This document shows positions 19,584 to 29,093 of a stretch of 64,000 nt of DNA, piece after piece (the stretch's first letter is position 1; each line of letters starts with the position of its first letter). The DNA is taken from positions 558,001 through 622,000 of the forward strand of contig CAVYLN010000001.1 in the NCBI GenBank assembly GCA_963769435.1, read 5' to 3'. The stretch comes from JADKAV01 sp963769435. GTDB lineage: Bacteria; Actinomycetota; Actinomycetes; S36-B12; UBA10799. The position numbers and the translations under genes are program-made. The notes beneath the pieces are model-generated. The model saw only the letters and a program-made list of their open reading frames with translations, ran no database searches and was not told the DNA's origin.

Positions 19584-19722
19584 TCCAACCCCCGCCCCTG
19601 GAGGACCTGGGGTCGCCGCTGGCCAGCTCCGGGTCGATCGGCACGACGCGGTTGCCCTCGGGGTTCTTGGGTCCACCGCGCTGGTAGCGCCCGTACCGGT
19701 CCGTGCGATACGAACTCTCTGG

Positions 19723-19795
19723 GGTGAGTGACGGGACTTGAACCCGCGACATCCGCGACCACAACGCGGCGCTCTACCAGCTGAGCTACACCCAC
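19723..19795 (-). tRNA. tRNA-His (GTG anticodon)
   Basis: Read on the minus strand, this folds as a full cloverleaf. The acceptor is GTGGGTG with CACTCAC, the D arm TAGCTCAG...GAGC, the anticodon stem CCGCG/CGCGG around loop TTGTGGT (anticodon GTG), and the T arm CGGG-TTCAAGT-CCCG. The base at 19796 is an encoded G at position -1 opposite discriminator C73, the hallmark of bacterial tRNA-His. Confidence 0.97.
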
Positions 19796-19849
19796 CAGAA
19801 GGCACCCGCACCGGCGGGGCCTGTCCAAGTCTAGCGGTAGCGTGATCAG

Positions 19850-20521
19850 GTGGTCGAAGCCATCCGCAGCTACCACGCCCGACGTGGGCGACTTTCGCCG
19901 AATCAGCGGGACGCGCTGCAAAGGCTGGGGCCACGCCTGGACCTGGCTCTGGCCGCTGATCCGCTGGATCTCGATCTCGTGTTCGCCCGCAGATCCGAGC
20001 GGACACTGGAGATCGGTTCGGGCCTGGGTGACACCGCACTGGCCCTGGCGGCTGCGAATCCGGATCGCGACTACATCGCCGCGGACGTGCACACCAAGGG
20101 CATCGCACGCACGATGCTGCTGATCGAAGAGCGTGAGTTGCACAACCTCCGCGTACTTCACGCCGATGCGCTGGCTTTCCTTAATCGCCTGACCCCCGGC
20201 GCCTGCAGCGAGGTCCTGGTGTTCTTCCCCGATCCGTGGCCGAAGGCACGTCACCACAAGCGACGCCTCGTGCGACCGGACTTCGCGAACGCGGTGGCTC
20301 TCGCCGTGAAACCTGGCGGCACCCTGCACCTGGCCACCGACGACGTCGACTACGCCGAAGCGATGCGGGAAGTCATGAGCGGCCATCCGGCGTTCTGCGC
20401 GATCCACGACGGCGGGCGCGTTCCCGAGCGTCCCCGGACCAAGTACGAGTCCGCCGGGGAGCATGCGGGCCGGTGTGCCGTTGATCTTGTGTACCGAGTC
20501 GAGGCACCATCGAACACATGA
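19850..20521 (+). CDS. trmB: tRNA (guanine-N7-)-methyltransferase
   Basis: 223 aa SAM-dependent enzyme forming m7G46 in tRNA. The SAM site is LEIGSGLGDTALALA. The family signature FFPDPWPKARHHKRRLV is complete, and the C-terminal TKYESAGE motif is present. The GTG start is used. The gene follows tRNA-His on the opposite strand, and its stop overlaps the pxpA start (ATGA), so it leads the pxpABC transcript. Confidence 0.96.
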   Translation: MVEAIRSYHARRGRLSPNQRDALQRLGPRLDLALAADPLDLDLVFARRSERTLEIGSGLGDTALALAAANPDRDYIAADVHTKGIARTMLLIEERELHNLRVLHADALAFLNRLTPGACSEVLVFFPDPWPKARHHKRRLVRPDFANAVALAVKPGGTLHLATDDVDYAEAMREVMSGHPAFCAIHDGGRVPERPRTKYESAGEHAGRCAVDLVYRVEAPSNT

Positions 20522-21264
20522 GTGCGATCGATCTCAACGCCGACGTCGGCGAGATGGACGCCGCCCTGGACACGAGGATCCTGGAACTGGTGTCCAGCGT
20601 GAGCATCGCCTGCGGTGGACATGCCGGCGACGACGCGAGCATGCGGCGGGTCGCCGGCCAGGCCACGGCCCTCGGCGTGCGGATCGGGGCGCATCCCTCC
20701 TACGTCGATCCCGACGGATTCGGCAGGACCCGGCAACAGGTCTCCGCCGACGTGTTGCGCCGCCAGATCCGGGATCAGATCCTCCGGTTGGCCCACAACA
20801 GCCCCATGGTTCCCGAGTACGTGAAGCCGCACGGCGCGCTGTACCACGCCGCGGGCGCCGAGCCCGACATCGCAACGGTGCTGCTGGAGGCGGTCGTCCA
20901 GGCCGGTGATCAAATGGGCGCTCCCATGGCCGTCATGGGACAACACCACGCCCGCTACGTCGCAGTCGCCGAGCAGTGGGGTCTGACCACAGTCGCCGAA
21001 GGTTTCGCGGACCGCGCCTACGCCGAGGACGGGCGGCTCATCCCACGCGACGAGCCGCGTGCCGTGCTGACCGACGAGGTCCATGTGATTCGTCAGGTTG
21101 TCGGCCTGGCCCGCGGAACGGTCACGACCATCGACGGGACCATGATCAGTGTGAGGGCCGAGTCCGTGTGTGTGCACTCCGACACCCCAGGTGCGGCACG
21201 TCTGGCGGGACGCATCCGGCGCCACCTGGCGCGCACCGGCGTGGAAGTCAGGGCCTGGCCGTGA
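20518..21264 (+). CDS. pxpA: 5-oxoprolinase subunit A (LamB/YcsF family)
   Basis: 248 aa. Family motifs DLNADVGE, SIACGGHAGD, IGAHPSYVDPDGFGR and YVKPHGALYH are all present. With PxpB and PxpC it hydrolyses 5-oxoproline (pyroglutamate) to glutamate using ATP, removing a damage product of glutamine and glutathione-like metabolism. It overlaps trmB by 4 bp and pxpB by 4 bp, so expression of the set is coupled. Confidence 0.96.
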   Translation: MSAIDLNADVGEMDAALDTRILELVSSVSIACGGHAGDDASMRRVAGQATALGVRIGAHPSYVDPDGFGRTRQQVSADVLRRQIRDQILRLAHNSPMVPEYVKPHGALYHAAGAEPDIATVLLEAVVQAGDQMGAPMAVMGQHHARYVAVAEQWGLTTVAEGFADRAYAEDGRLIPRDEPRAVLTDEVHVIRQVVGLARGTVTTIDGTMISVRAESVCVHSDTPGAARLAGRIRRHLARTGVEVRAWP

Positions 21265-21830
21265 AGATCACCGCGTTCGGGGAGAACGCCTGGCTGGTCA
21301 CCACCGACGATCCCATCGGGCTGTGGCAGAGGATCGATGCCACCCACCTGGAGGAGGTGGTTCCCGGCGCCGGCACCGTTCTGCTGCGAGGCGAGGAGCA
21401 CCACGTCAGCGCCTCCTTGGCGCAGTTCGATTCCGCACCGCCCCGCAGACTGGACGTGTCGGTCGTGACGTTGGACGTCGTCTGGGACGGTCCAGACCTC
21501 GGCGACGTCGCGCGGGACAGCGGCATGTCGGCCGACGATGTGGTTGCAGCGTTGCGCCGCATCACGCTCACCGTCGAGTTCTGCGGGTTCGCGCCCGGCT
21601 TCGGCTACATGACCGGACTCCCTGAGCAACTACACCTTCCGCGCCGGCCCCGCCCGCGCCCGGCGGTGGCCCCTGGCTCCGTGGCGATCGCCGCGGGCTA
21701 CTGCAGCGTGTATCCGACGGCCTCGCCCGGCGGCTGGCACCTGCTGGGAACCTGCGCCACCGTGCTCTTCGACCCAGGTGCGGACCAGCCCGCGCTGCTG
21801 GCTCCGGGCACCCGGGTGCGCTTGCGATGA
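21261..21830 (+). CDS. pxpB: 5-oxoprolinase subunit B (KipI family)
   Basis: 189 aa; the GTG start overlaps the pxpA stop (GTGA). Carries the PxpB/KipI signature around FCGFAPGFGYMTGLP and RPAVAPGSVAIAAGYCSVYP. It forms the B-C half of the ATP-dependent 5-oxoprolinase. It is a little shorter at the N-terminus than many homologues, but the core is complete. Confidence 0.93.
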   Translation: MKITAFGENAWLVTTDDPIGLWQRIDATHLEEVVPGAGTVLLRGEEHHVSASLAQFDSAPPRRLDVSVVTLDVVWDGPDLGDVARDSGMSADDVVAALRRITLTVEFCGFAPGFGYMTGLPEQLHLPRRPRPRPAVAPGSVAIAAGYCSVYPTASPGGWHLLGTCATVLFDPGADQPALLAPGTRVRLR

Positions 21831-22663
21831 TCGAGGTGGCTCGCGTCATGGATCCGGGCGCGCTCACGATCGTCGAGGACGCCGGACGTGCCGGTTACGC
21901 CCACCTCGGGGTCCCGCGCGCGGGCGCTTTCGATCCCCGGTCGTGGCGACTGGCCAACCGGCTCGTGGGCAACCGCGACGACGCCGCGGGTCTGGAGTCG
22001 CTGGGAGGCGGGCTCACGTTGCAGATGCTGACATCACAGACCATCGCTGTGGCTGGCGCTGTGGGCACGCTGTTCGTGGACGGCCGCGGCCATGAGACGA
22101 ACACCGTGGTGCACGTCCACCGGGGCGCACGGGTGACACTCGGCAGACCCAGAGCGGGCATCCGGTACTACGTGGCCCTCTCGGGCGGGGTGCACGCGGA
22201 GCGGGTGCTCGGGTCGGTGTCTTACGACTCCCTGGGGGGCCTGGGACCACCCCCGCTTCGCGCAGGGGACCTCATCAGGACATCGGTCGCGCGATACGCC
22301 CACCCCACGATCGACCACGCCGTGGCCGAGCCGGTCTCCAACACGTTCTCCGTGCTGCCCGGTCCGGACGCGTACGACGCGGCGATCGATGGACTTCTCG
22401 CGCAGGTGTGGGATCTCGACCCGCAGTCGGATCGGATCGGGATCCGCCTCGCCGGGCAGCCGCTTCCGGCACGATCGCACAGCCTGCCGAGCAAACCGAT
22501 GGTCCTGGGGGCGGTGCAACTGCCACCCAACGGCCTCCCGATCATCCTCGGCCCCGACCACCCCACCACGGGGGGCTACCCGGTGATCGCCGTGGTGACA
22601 GGAGCGAGCATGTGTGATGTCGCGCAGTGGTCCGGAGGTCCACGTCGTTTCCGGCGTGCGTAG
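21827..22663 (+). CDS. pxpC: 5-oxoprolinase subunit C (biotin-dependent carboxylase-like)
   Basis: 278 aa. Family hallmarks are TIVEDAGRAGYAHLGVPRAGAFD at the N-terminus, YVALSGGV in the middle, and a C-terminus with LPPNGLPIILGPDHPTTGGYPVIA. Third member of the coupled pxpABC set; its ATG overlaps the pxpB stop by 4 bp. Confidence 0.95.
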   Translation: MIEVARVMDPGALTIVEDAGRAGYAHLGVPRAGAFDPRSWRLANRLVGNRDDAAGLESLGGGLTLQMLTSQTIAVAGAVGTLFVDGRGHETNTVVHVHRGARVTLGRPRAGIRYYVALSGGVHAERVLGSVSYDSLGGLGPPPLRAGDLIRTSVARYAHPTIDHAVAEPVSNTFSVLPGPDAYDAAIDGLLAQVWDLDPQSDRIGIRLAGQPLPARSHSLPSKPMVLGAVQLPPNGLPIILGPDHPTTGGYPVIAVVTGASMCDVAQWSGGPRRFRRA

Positions 22664-22672
22664 GTTGTTCCC

Positions 22673-23599
22673 GTGAGTATCTCCACCGACCCACGTACCG
22701 GCACCTCGCACTGGGTCGACATCGACGGCCCCACCCACTACCGGGACTACGGCGGACCCGAGGACGGTCCCTTGATCGTCTGCATCCACGGCCTGGGTGG
22801 CTCGGCGCTGAACTGGGACCTGATCGCCGCACACCTGACGGACCGTTGCCGGGTGGTGGCCCTCGACCTGCCCGGGCACGGCCTCACCGAGGCCGGGCGG
22901 CGCTCGACCAGCGTCCACGCGAATCAGCACGTCATCCACCGGTTCCTCACCGAGGTCACCGGCAGTCCGGCCGTCCTGATGGGAAACTCGATGGGCGGCC
23001 TGCTGGCCGTGGTGCAGGCGACCTCGGCTCCGGGCACGACGGCCGGAGTGGTGCTGATCTCACCCGCGCTGCCCGCATCCGGCGTGATGGTCGGCGATCT
23101 GCGGATGATCCTCGAGTTCGCCGTCCTGGCAACCCCCGGCGTCGGGTCGCTGATCGTCGGCCTGTGGACCCGACTGGCCTCTGCCGAGGCCCAGGTGGCG
23201 CGGATGCTTCGAGTCGTCAGTGTGGATCCGAGCAGCCTTCCCCGGGAGGTCTTCGAGGCCGCGGTGGCGCAGGCGGAGATTCGGCGACAGTTCAGCGGCA
23301 CCGCCCGACATCTGGTGGAGGCCGCACGTTCGGTGGTCCTGATGAGCCAGAGCCGCAACTACGTGCGCAGACTGCGGGAACTGGCCACCCCCGTCCTGCT
23401 GATCCACGGTGGACGCGACCGTGTGGTCTCGGTGCGTTCGGCCCGAGCCGCCGCCGCCAGGCGCCCGGAATGGACGTTCCACCTCATCCAGGATGTCGGG
23501 CACGTGCCGCAGATCGAGCGGCCAGAAGCGACCGCTTCGACCATCTTGGCCTGGCTCGACGACTTTCCCGAAGTCGCGCAGGTAGCGGCCCTGGCGTGA
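22673..23599 (+). CDS. Alpha/beta hydrolase
   Basis: 308 aa, GTG start. Canonical alpha/beta-hydrolase fold: oxyanion HGLGGSALNW, nucleophile elbow GNSMGG (Ser), an acid in LLIHGGRDRVV and the His in QDVGHVPQIE. Probably an esterase or lipase acting on small hydrophobic esters; the substrate is unknown. It follows pxpC by 9 bp and precedes the WS/DGAT gene on the same strand. A role in acyl ester turnover is possible but only inferred. Confidence 0.9.
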   Translation: MSISTDPRTGTSHWVDIDGPTHYRDYGGPEDGPLIVCIHGLGGSALNWDLIAAHLTDRCRVVALDLPGHGLTEAGRRSTSVHANQHVIHRFLTEVTGSPAVLMGNSMGGLLAVVQATSAPGTTAGVVLISPALPASGVMVGDLRMILEFAVLATPGVGSLIVGLWTRLASAEAQVARMLRVVSVDPSSLPREVFEAAVAQAEIRRQFSGTARHLVEAARSVVLMSQSRNYVRRLRELATPVLLIHGGRDRVVSVRSARAAAARRPEWTFHLIQDVGHVPQIERPEATASTILAWLDDFPEVAQVAALA

Positions 23600-23658
23600 C
23601 ATCGGCTGCGGGCCGGCCGCCACGCGTGAACTAGTCTGGCCGCAGCCAAGGAGGTTGC

Positions 23659-25071
23659 ATGCCCGATCGTCTGAGTCCACTGGACACCACATTCCTGCTC
23701 CTGGAACGCGACGGCCAACCGATGCACATCGGCGGGCTGATGGTCTTCGAAGGTCCCGCGCCCGGATACGAGGAACTGTGCACGTACTTGGACTCACGCC
23801 TCGACCAGGTACCGCGCTACCGGCAGCGGGTGCAGTCCGTGCCGCTGCACATCGGGCAGCCGATCTGGGTCGACGACGAGAACTTCGAACTCGAGTTCCA
23901 CGTGCGCCACACCGCAGTACCCAAGCCGGGGGGCACCGAACAGGTGGAGCGCCTCGCCAGCCGCCTGCTCTCCCAACGGCTCGACCTCGACCGGCCCCTG
24001 TGGGAGATGTGGCTCGTGGAGGGCCTGGCCAAGGGCCGTTGGGCGCTGATCAACAAGGCCCACCACGCGATGATCGACGGCCTGTCCGGCCACGACATCA
24101 TGGAGGTCATCCTGGATCTGGACCCGGAGGGGCGGGACAACCCACCGAGCACCTGGGCGCCTGCACCCGGCCCGGGCAGCGTGGGGCTGGTGACCGACGC
24201 GGTCATCGATTCGGTCAAACGCCCGGGCGAACACCTGAGCCGGATCGTGAGCCGGGTGGCGAACCCGCGAGAACTCGCCGAGCATGTCACCGTCAGAGCG
24301 ATGGGCAGTGCCTCGGTCGGCGGACGGTTGCTCAGCACGGAGTCGGCCATCGGTGGCCCGAGCGGCCCCCACCGGCGCTGGGGCTGGGTCGAAGGCGACC
24401 TGTCCACGCTCAAAGCGGTCAAGAACGCGTTCGGCGGCACTGTCAACGACGTCATCCTGACCGCGGTCACCGGCGGATTCCGCGCCCTGCTGGCCTCCCG
24501 CGGTGTCGACACCAGACCCTTGCAGATCCAGTCCATGATTCCGGTCTCCATGCGGGGACCCGATGATGCCAGCGGCGGCAACGAGGTATCCGCCATGTTC
24601 GCCCAACTGCCCATCGGCATCGACGACCCGGTGGAGCGCCTGCACGCGATGACCCGCCAGATGGACCGGGTGAAGAAGAGTGGCACTCCGCTGACCGTGG
24701 ACTCGATCATCGGGTTGGCGGACTTCGTTCCCCCGGCACTTTTCGCAGCGGCCGGGCGCGTGGCCGGCCAGATCAACCAGCGCGCATTCGACACCGTCAC
24801 GACGAACGTTCCGGGCCCGCAACTTCCTCTCTACCTGCTCGGACGCCGGCTTGAGACGCTCATCCCGTTCGTGCCACTGGCGATGGGCGTGCGCGTGGCC
24901 ACGGCGATCGTCTCCTACAACGGAACCATCAACTTCGGCGTGACCGCGGACTACGACACCGTGCGGGACCTCGATGTATTCCTGTCCGGCATCGACACCA
25001 CGCTGGACGCTCTGGGAAAGGCGGTCCTGGCGGAGATCGCCGGTAAGGGCAAGGACGATCCCGGCGACTAG
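23659..25071 (+). CDS. Wax ester synthase / diacylglycerol O-acyltransferase
   Basis: 470 aa, the expected length for bacterial WS/DGAT. The catalytic HHxxxDG motif is HHAMIDG at residues 135-141. Other family segments are LSPLDTTFLLLE at the N-terminus, GGTVNDVILTAVTGGFR, and TNVPGPQLPLYLLG near the C-terminus. It makes triacylglycerol or wax esters from acyl-CoA at the membrane or lipid-body surface. AAGGAGG stands just before the ATG. It suggests neutral-lipid storage in this organism. Confidence 0.95.
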   Translation: MPDRLSPLDTTFLLLERDGQPMHIGGLMVFEGPAPGYEELCTYLDSRLDQVPRYRQRVQSVPLHIGQPIWVDDENFELEFHVRHTAVPKPGGTEQVERLASRLLSQRLDLDRPLWEMWLVEGLAKGRWALINKAHHAMIDGLSGHDIMEVILDLDPEGRDNPPSTWAPAPGPGSVGLVTDAVIDSVKRPGEHLSRIVSRVANPRELAEHVTVRAMGSASVGGRLLSTESAIGGPSGPHRRWGWVEGDLSTLKAVKNAFGGTVNDVILTAVTGGFRALLASRGVDTRPLQIQSMIPVSMRGPDDASGGNEVSAMFAQLPIGIDDPVERLHAMTRQMDRVKKSGTPLTVDSIIGLADFVPPALFAAAGRVAGQINQRAFDTVTTNVPGPQLPLYLLGRRLETLIPFVPLAMGVRVATAIVSYNGTINFGVTADYDTVRDLDVFLSGIDTTLDALGKAVLAEIAGKGKDDPGD

Positions 25072-25113
25072 TGTCGGCCGAACGCGTCTTGGCGCGCCCA
25101 TCCGGCACAACAT

Positions 25114-25792
25114 CTACACCTGAACAAGCACCCTGATACCCACGGCGATCAGCACGACCCCGAAGCCGGCACAGGTGACCAGCGTCAGAGCCCGGGATCG
25201 TTTCTCGATGCCGTGGTGGATCTCCGTGAGCACAGGCTTCGCGCGGTCGCCCATGATCGTGACCGCTAGCACAGGGCCGACCACGGCGATCTCCGTGATG
25301 GCGAACAACATCGCGAACACCAACGCTTTGACCACGACGTCCACCGACGACTGGGTGATCATGTGCAGCGCAGGTATGTACAGGGCAAGAGTGGTGGCGT
25401 TGACCGCGAGGCGCAGAGCCCCCAGGCCGAACAGGACGGGGGGCTTTGCGTCCACGACGCGCTCGAGCGCGGCATCGTGATGGGGCGGCCGGCGGTTGAT
25501 GACCGCCGCCACGCCGAGAAGGGCCAGTCCGGCCAGCGATCAGGATGGCGGCCTGTGCGTAGGACGGCTGTCCGGACTGGAAATCCGGCAGCGCCGACAG
25601 CAGGGACAACCCCCCGAAGCTGATCAGCAGGAGCATGGTCATGCTGCCGGCCGCCAGCGACCATCCGCGCCGCAGGGAACCCGGTTCGCCGCTGGTGAGG
25701 ACGATCACCTGCATCGCGAGGAAGGTGGGGCTCATCGCCGCACCGATGGCCAGCGGCAACACCTGTAGGAACAGGCCGACCACAGAGCTCAC
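25114..25792 (-). CDS. GAP-family membrane protein (one apparent frameshift)
   Basis: About 226 aa once a shift near 25530 is repaired. The N-terminal part (GTG start at 25792; LFLQVLPLAIGAAMSPTFLA) and the C-terminal part (GLGALRLAVNATTLALYIPA, ending GIRVLVQV) together give about six membrane helices. This is the pattern of the SfLAP/GAP family known from mycobacterial sulfolipid and glycopeptidolipid export loci. It starts 1 bp after the stop of the universal stress protein, so the two are co-transcribed. The transported substrate is not determinable. Confidence 0.78.
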
Positions 25793-25793
25793 A

Positions 25794-26657
25794 TCAATGC
25801 ACGATAGCCACGGTGCACGCGCTGCGATGTATGACCTTGTGGCTGACCGAACCCAGCAGCAGCGACGCGAAGCCGCCCCGCCCCCGAGAGCCCAACACGA
25901 GCATTCCTGCATCGCGGCTTGCCTCGACGAGGACATTGGCGGCAGCGCCGCGCCGAAGGCGGACCTCGACCTCCACATCCGGGTACTTGGCCATGTGCCC
26001 GGCCAGCACCTCAGCACTCAGACGCGCCTCGGCATCCTTCACGTCGTCCAGGATCCCTCCGGCCGGATAGGTCGAAGCATCGACGTCGAATCCGATCACC
26101 GCAACGTCCCACGCGTGAAGCGCCTGCAGCGGCCAAGCGCGCCGGCTGGCCTCGTCGAACGCGAAGTCGAGGGCGCGGGCAGCCTGCGGTGAGTCGTCGA
26201 TCCCCACGACGATCGACTGCGCGGGGGCACCATCGCGCACGACGATCGCGGGACATGCCGCATGTGTGGCGACCTGCCTGGACACGCCCCCGAGCAGGAC
26301 GTCGGAGACCGCGTTGCGACCATGCGATGCGAGTACCACCAGATCCGCGGTTCTCGCCTGTTCCACGAGAGCCGCCGCGGCCGGTCCCGGAACGGCTGTC
26401 GACGATGCCGAGATGCCGGCCTCCCGAGCCAGGCGGGCCCCCTGTTCGGCAACCTCGGCGGCCTGCGCGGCCACCACCTTTGAGAGATCCGGGTCGATCG
26501 CGGCACCGGCCCCCATCCCCAGATCAACGGTCGGCTGGTCCCACGCGGTGAGCACCAAGAGGTCCAGACCTCGCATGCGCGCCTCGTCAACGGCGAAACG
26601 CACCGCGATCTCGGAGATGTCCGAACCGTCGTAGCCGACCACCACTGACATATCCAC
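25794..26657 (-). CDS. Universal stress protein, tandem UspA domains
   Basis: 287 aa with two Usp domains (about residues 1-140 and 148-287). The second ends with an intact ATP-binding motif GSRGRGGFASLLLGSVS (G-x2-G-x9-GS). The first has the related ASHGRNAVSDVLLGGVS. Such ATP-binding tandem Usp proteins in actinobacteria respond to hypoxia and stationary phase; the role here is inferred. It is the upstream gene of a pair with the GAP-family protein. Confidence 0.93.
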   Translation of the reverse strand: MDMSVVVGYDGSDISEIAVRFAVDEARMRGLDLLVLTAWDQPTVDLGMGAGAAIDPDLSKVVAAQAAEVAEQGARLAREAGISASSTAVPGPAAAALVEQARTADLVVLASHGRNAVSDVLLGGVSRQVATHAACPAIVVRDGAPAQSIVVGIDDSPQAARALDFAFDEASRRAWPLQALHAWDVAVIGFDVDASTYPAGGILDDVKDAEARLSAEVLAGHMAKYPDVEVEVRLRRGAAANVLVEASRDAGMLVLGSRGRGGFASLLLGSVSHKVIHRSACTVAIVH

Positions 26658-26736
26658 AACCTCCCGCTAGGCCACCTTAGCGCTGGGTTACAGTTTGAGG
26701 ACTTTCACAGTCAGCCTTTGCCCGGGGGGGTCCGCG

Positions 26737-27291
26737 ATGTCACTGGCTCAGCCGAGCAGCGCGCGCTCCGGCTCACAGGCCCGGGTCCGCATCCTGGGCG
26801 ATCCGCCGCCACCACCCCACCGATCAACACACAGGGCGCTGATCTTCGCATGCCTGTTCGCCGCGGTGGTCGGATCGGGGCTGGTCATCGGGTGGCGCCA
26901 ACTGCCCACCGGAAGTACCGCCGCGGTCGACCCGGTCCCCGTGAGGATCGGTGTCGCAGGCACGGTCGAGGAGTCCCCGACGATCACCGTCACGGCGCGC
27001 ACACGGGGTCCTAGCCTTGAGTCCGCGATGCGGTCCATGATGTTGACCGGCTCCTACCGGCGTCTGCCCGGTGCGGCCCGACTGGCCGCCGCGTCCCGAA
27101 GCCCCGGTCGACCCACACAGTCACGCTCCGCCATACCGGCCGGTGGCGCCACCCCGATGTCCCAGGTGCCAGCGGCCCCAGTCCCTGCGGCACCCGCAAG
27201 CGGGCGGACGACGCGCGCGGAGAACCCGGCCGTGGGCCCTGAACTACCCCCCGACCCCACCAACCCGAACTCACAGATCGGCTCACCGTGA
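26737..27291 (+). CDS. Membrane-anchored hypothetical protein
   Basis: 184 aa from the ATG at 26737; an upstream in-frame TTG at 26695 is an alternative. One membrane helix (about residues 34-55, ALIFACLFAAVVGSGLVIGW) is followed by an extracytoplasmic region rich in Pro, Ala, Ser and Arg, with no recognised domain. Its stop overlaps the GTG start of the FN3 protein by 4 bp, so they are produced together. No function can be assigned. Confidence 0.65.
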   Translation: MSLAQPSSARSGSQARVRILGDPPPPPHRSTHRALIFACLFAAVVGSGLVIGWRQLPTGSTAAVDPVPVRIGVAGTVEESPTITVTARTRGPSLESAMRSMMLTGSYRRLPGAARLAAASRSPGRPTQSRSAIPAGGATPMSQVPAAPVPAAPASGRTTRAENPAVGPELPPDPTNPNSQIGSP

Positions 27292-29034
27292 ATACGAACA
27301 GTCGCCGGGGACTTCTGCCCGGGATCCTCAGTGTGGTGATCGTTCTCGCCGGCATGATTGTCGCGCCGGCGCAGGCAACGGGCACCGGCACCCTCGGAGT
27401 CACCGTCACCGGTCGGTACACGGCGGGCCACACCGCCCCCCTGACGGGCGCAACCGTGGTCGCGGAGAACCTGGACTCCGGGACTTCGATCCCGTTGGTG
27501 ACATTCGGAGACCCCGCGGTGTCGGCCTACTACCAAGCACTCGCCGTACCCTTCGGTCGCTACCGCGTACGCATCGAGCGCCCGGGGTTCGCCACGACGT
27601 ACTGGCCGCGGCAGTTGACTCCGGAATCGGCAGGCACCGTCTGGTTCGGCACGAGTCCCGGCTGCAATCCCAGCGACGCGGCACTATGCGACACTCATCT
27701 GCTCAGCCCCGAGGTTCCGCAATTGGTGTCGTTGTCGGGCGCCGTACGCCACCGTTCAGGCGCTACCGCGGCGGGCGCGCTGGTCACCGCCCAACACAGC
27801 GAGGAATCGACGTTCCGGCCCGCCGTCGTCACCGGGGTCAACGGCGGGTTCTCCCTGCAACTACCGCCCGGCACGTACTCACTGCACACCCCGAACGGGA
27901 ACCGGACGAGTCAGACTTCGGTGACGGTGACTGGACCGACCGTGCGGGATCTGACGCTGCTGGACGTGCCCTCCGCGCCACTCATGGTGACCGCTGTGTC
28001 CGGCAGTCGACAGGCCACGCTCACCTGGCAGAGCCCCCTGGACGATGGCGGCACCCCCATCACCTCCTTCTCGGTGGCGTCCTCTCCGGGGTCATCGATC
28101 TGCACGACATCGGCGTTGAGTTGCAGCGTGCAGGGACTGGAGAACGGCCGCGAGTACCGGTTCACCGTCATCGCACACAACGCGGTGGGCAGCGGCCCTG
28201 CGACCACAACCTCAGTGTCCACGACCCCATCGGCGACCGTGCCGCTGCCGCCCGGCAACGTGAGCGTTGAGCCCGTGGATCGGGCACTCGCGGTCGGCTG
28301 GTCCCTCTCGGCCAGCGATGACGTCCTCGACTACACGGCCGTGGCCACCCCGGGCGGACGCAGTTGCTCCAGTGCCGCTGACACGTGCACGATTCCCGGC
28401 CTGCGCAACGGCAGGGCGTACTCCGTGTCCGTGACCGCCCGTTCTCAGGGTGGCACCAGCGCTCCCACCACATCGCCGCGGCGGGTGAAGCCGATGACGG
28501 TCCCCTCGGCGCCGCGCAACGTGCGCGTGCGCCCGAAGCCGTCAGCGTTGCGAGTGATCTGGGGCGCGCCTTCCGATGATGGCGGGAAGTCCATCCGCGA
28601 GTACGTGGCGACCGCGTGGCCCGGCGGCAAGACATGCCGGACGGATGCCGAGAAGTGTCTGATCCGCGGTCTGGATCCGGGGACCTCCTACAGCGTGACC
28701 GTGCGTGCAGGCAATGCCGGCGGACTCGGTGCCACATCCCCGGGATCCGCCCCCACCAGTCCCCGTCCGGGACGTGCAGCGCCCGGTGCCCGTTTCCGGG
28801 CTGCGGGTCAGCGTGCACGAGGGCCAGGCGAGAGTCACCTGGCGTGCGTCCAAGCGAGCCACCTCGTACCTCGTGCGGCTCACCGGCAGGGGACGCACCA
28901 CCACTGGATGGTCGGTGGTCAGGCGACCGAAGGCCACATTCGCCGTGTCCGCGGGCGTCCACCGGGTCCAGGTGCGTGCCTCCGGCGAGTCCGGGGTGGG
29001 CACGATCCGCAGCCGGGTCTTCCGGAGCCGGTGA
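27288..29034 (+). CDS. Secreted fibronectin type III protein (one apparent frameshift)
   Basis: About 581 aa. A Sec signal (ILSVVIVLAGMIVAPAQA) is followed by a carboxypeptidase-regulatory-like or other beta-sandwich region (about residues 35-225). Three FN3 domains then begin near VPSAPLMVTAVSGSR, LPPGNVSVEP and VPSAPRNVRVRP. The frame breaks at about 28770; the next frame supplies a fourth FN3-like domain ending RSRVFRSR. There is no sorting signal or membrane anchor, so it is probably secreted or loosely wall-bound. The partner is probably the co-translated membrane protein upstream. Confidence 0.82.
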
Positions 29035-29093
29035 GACCACCCCGCGGCATTGTGCGCGACGATGTCGACGCTCGGTCGTGATTGCGGCTGTGG

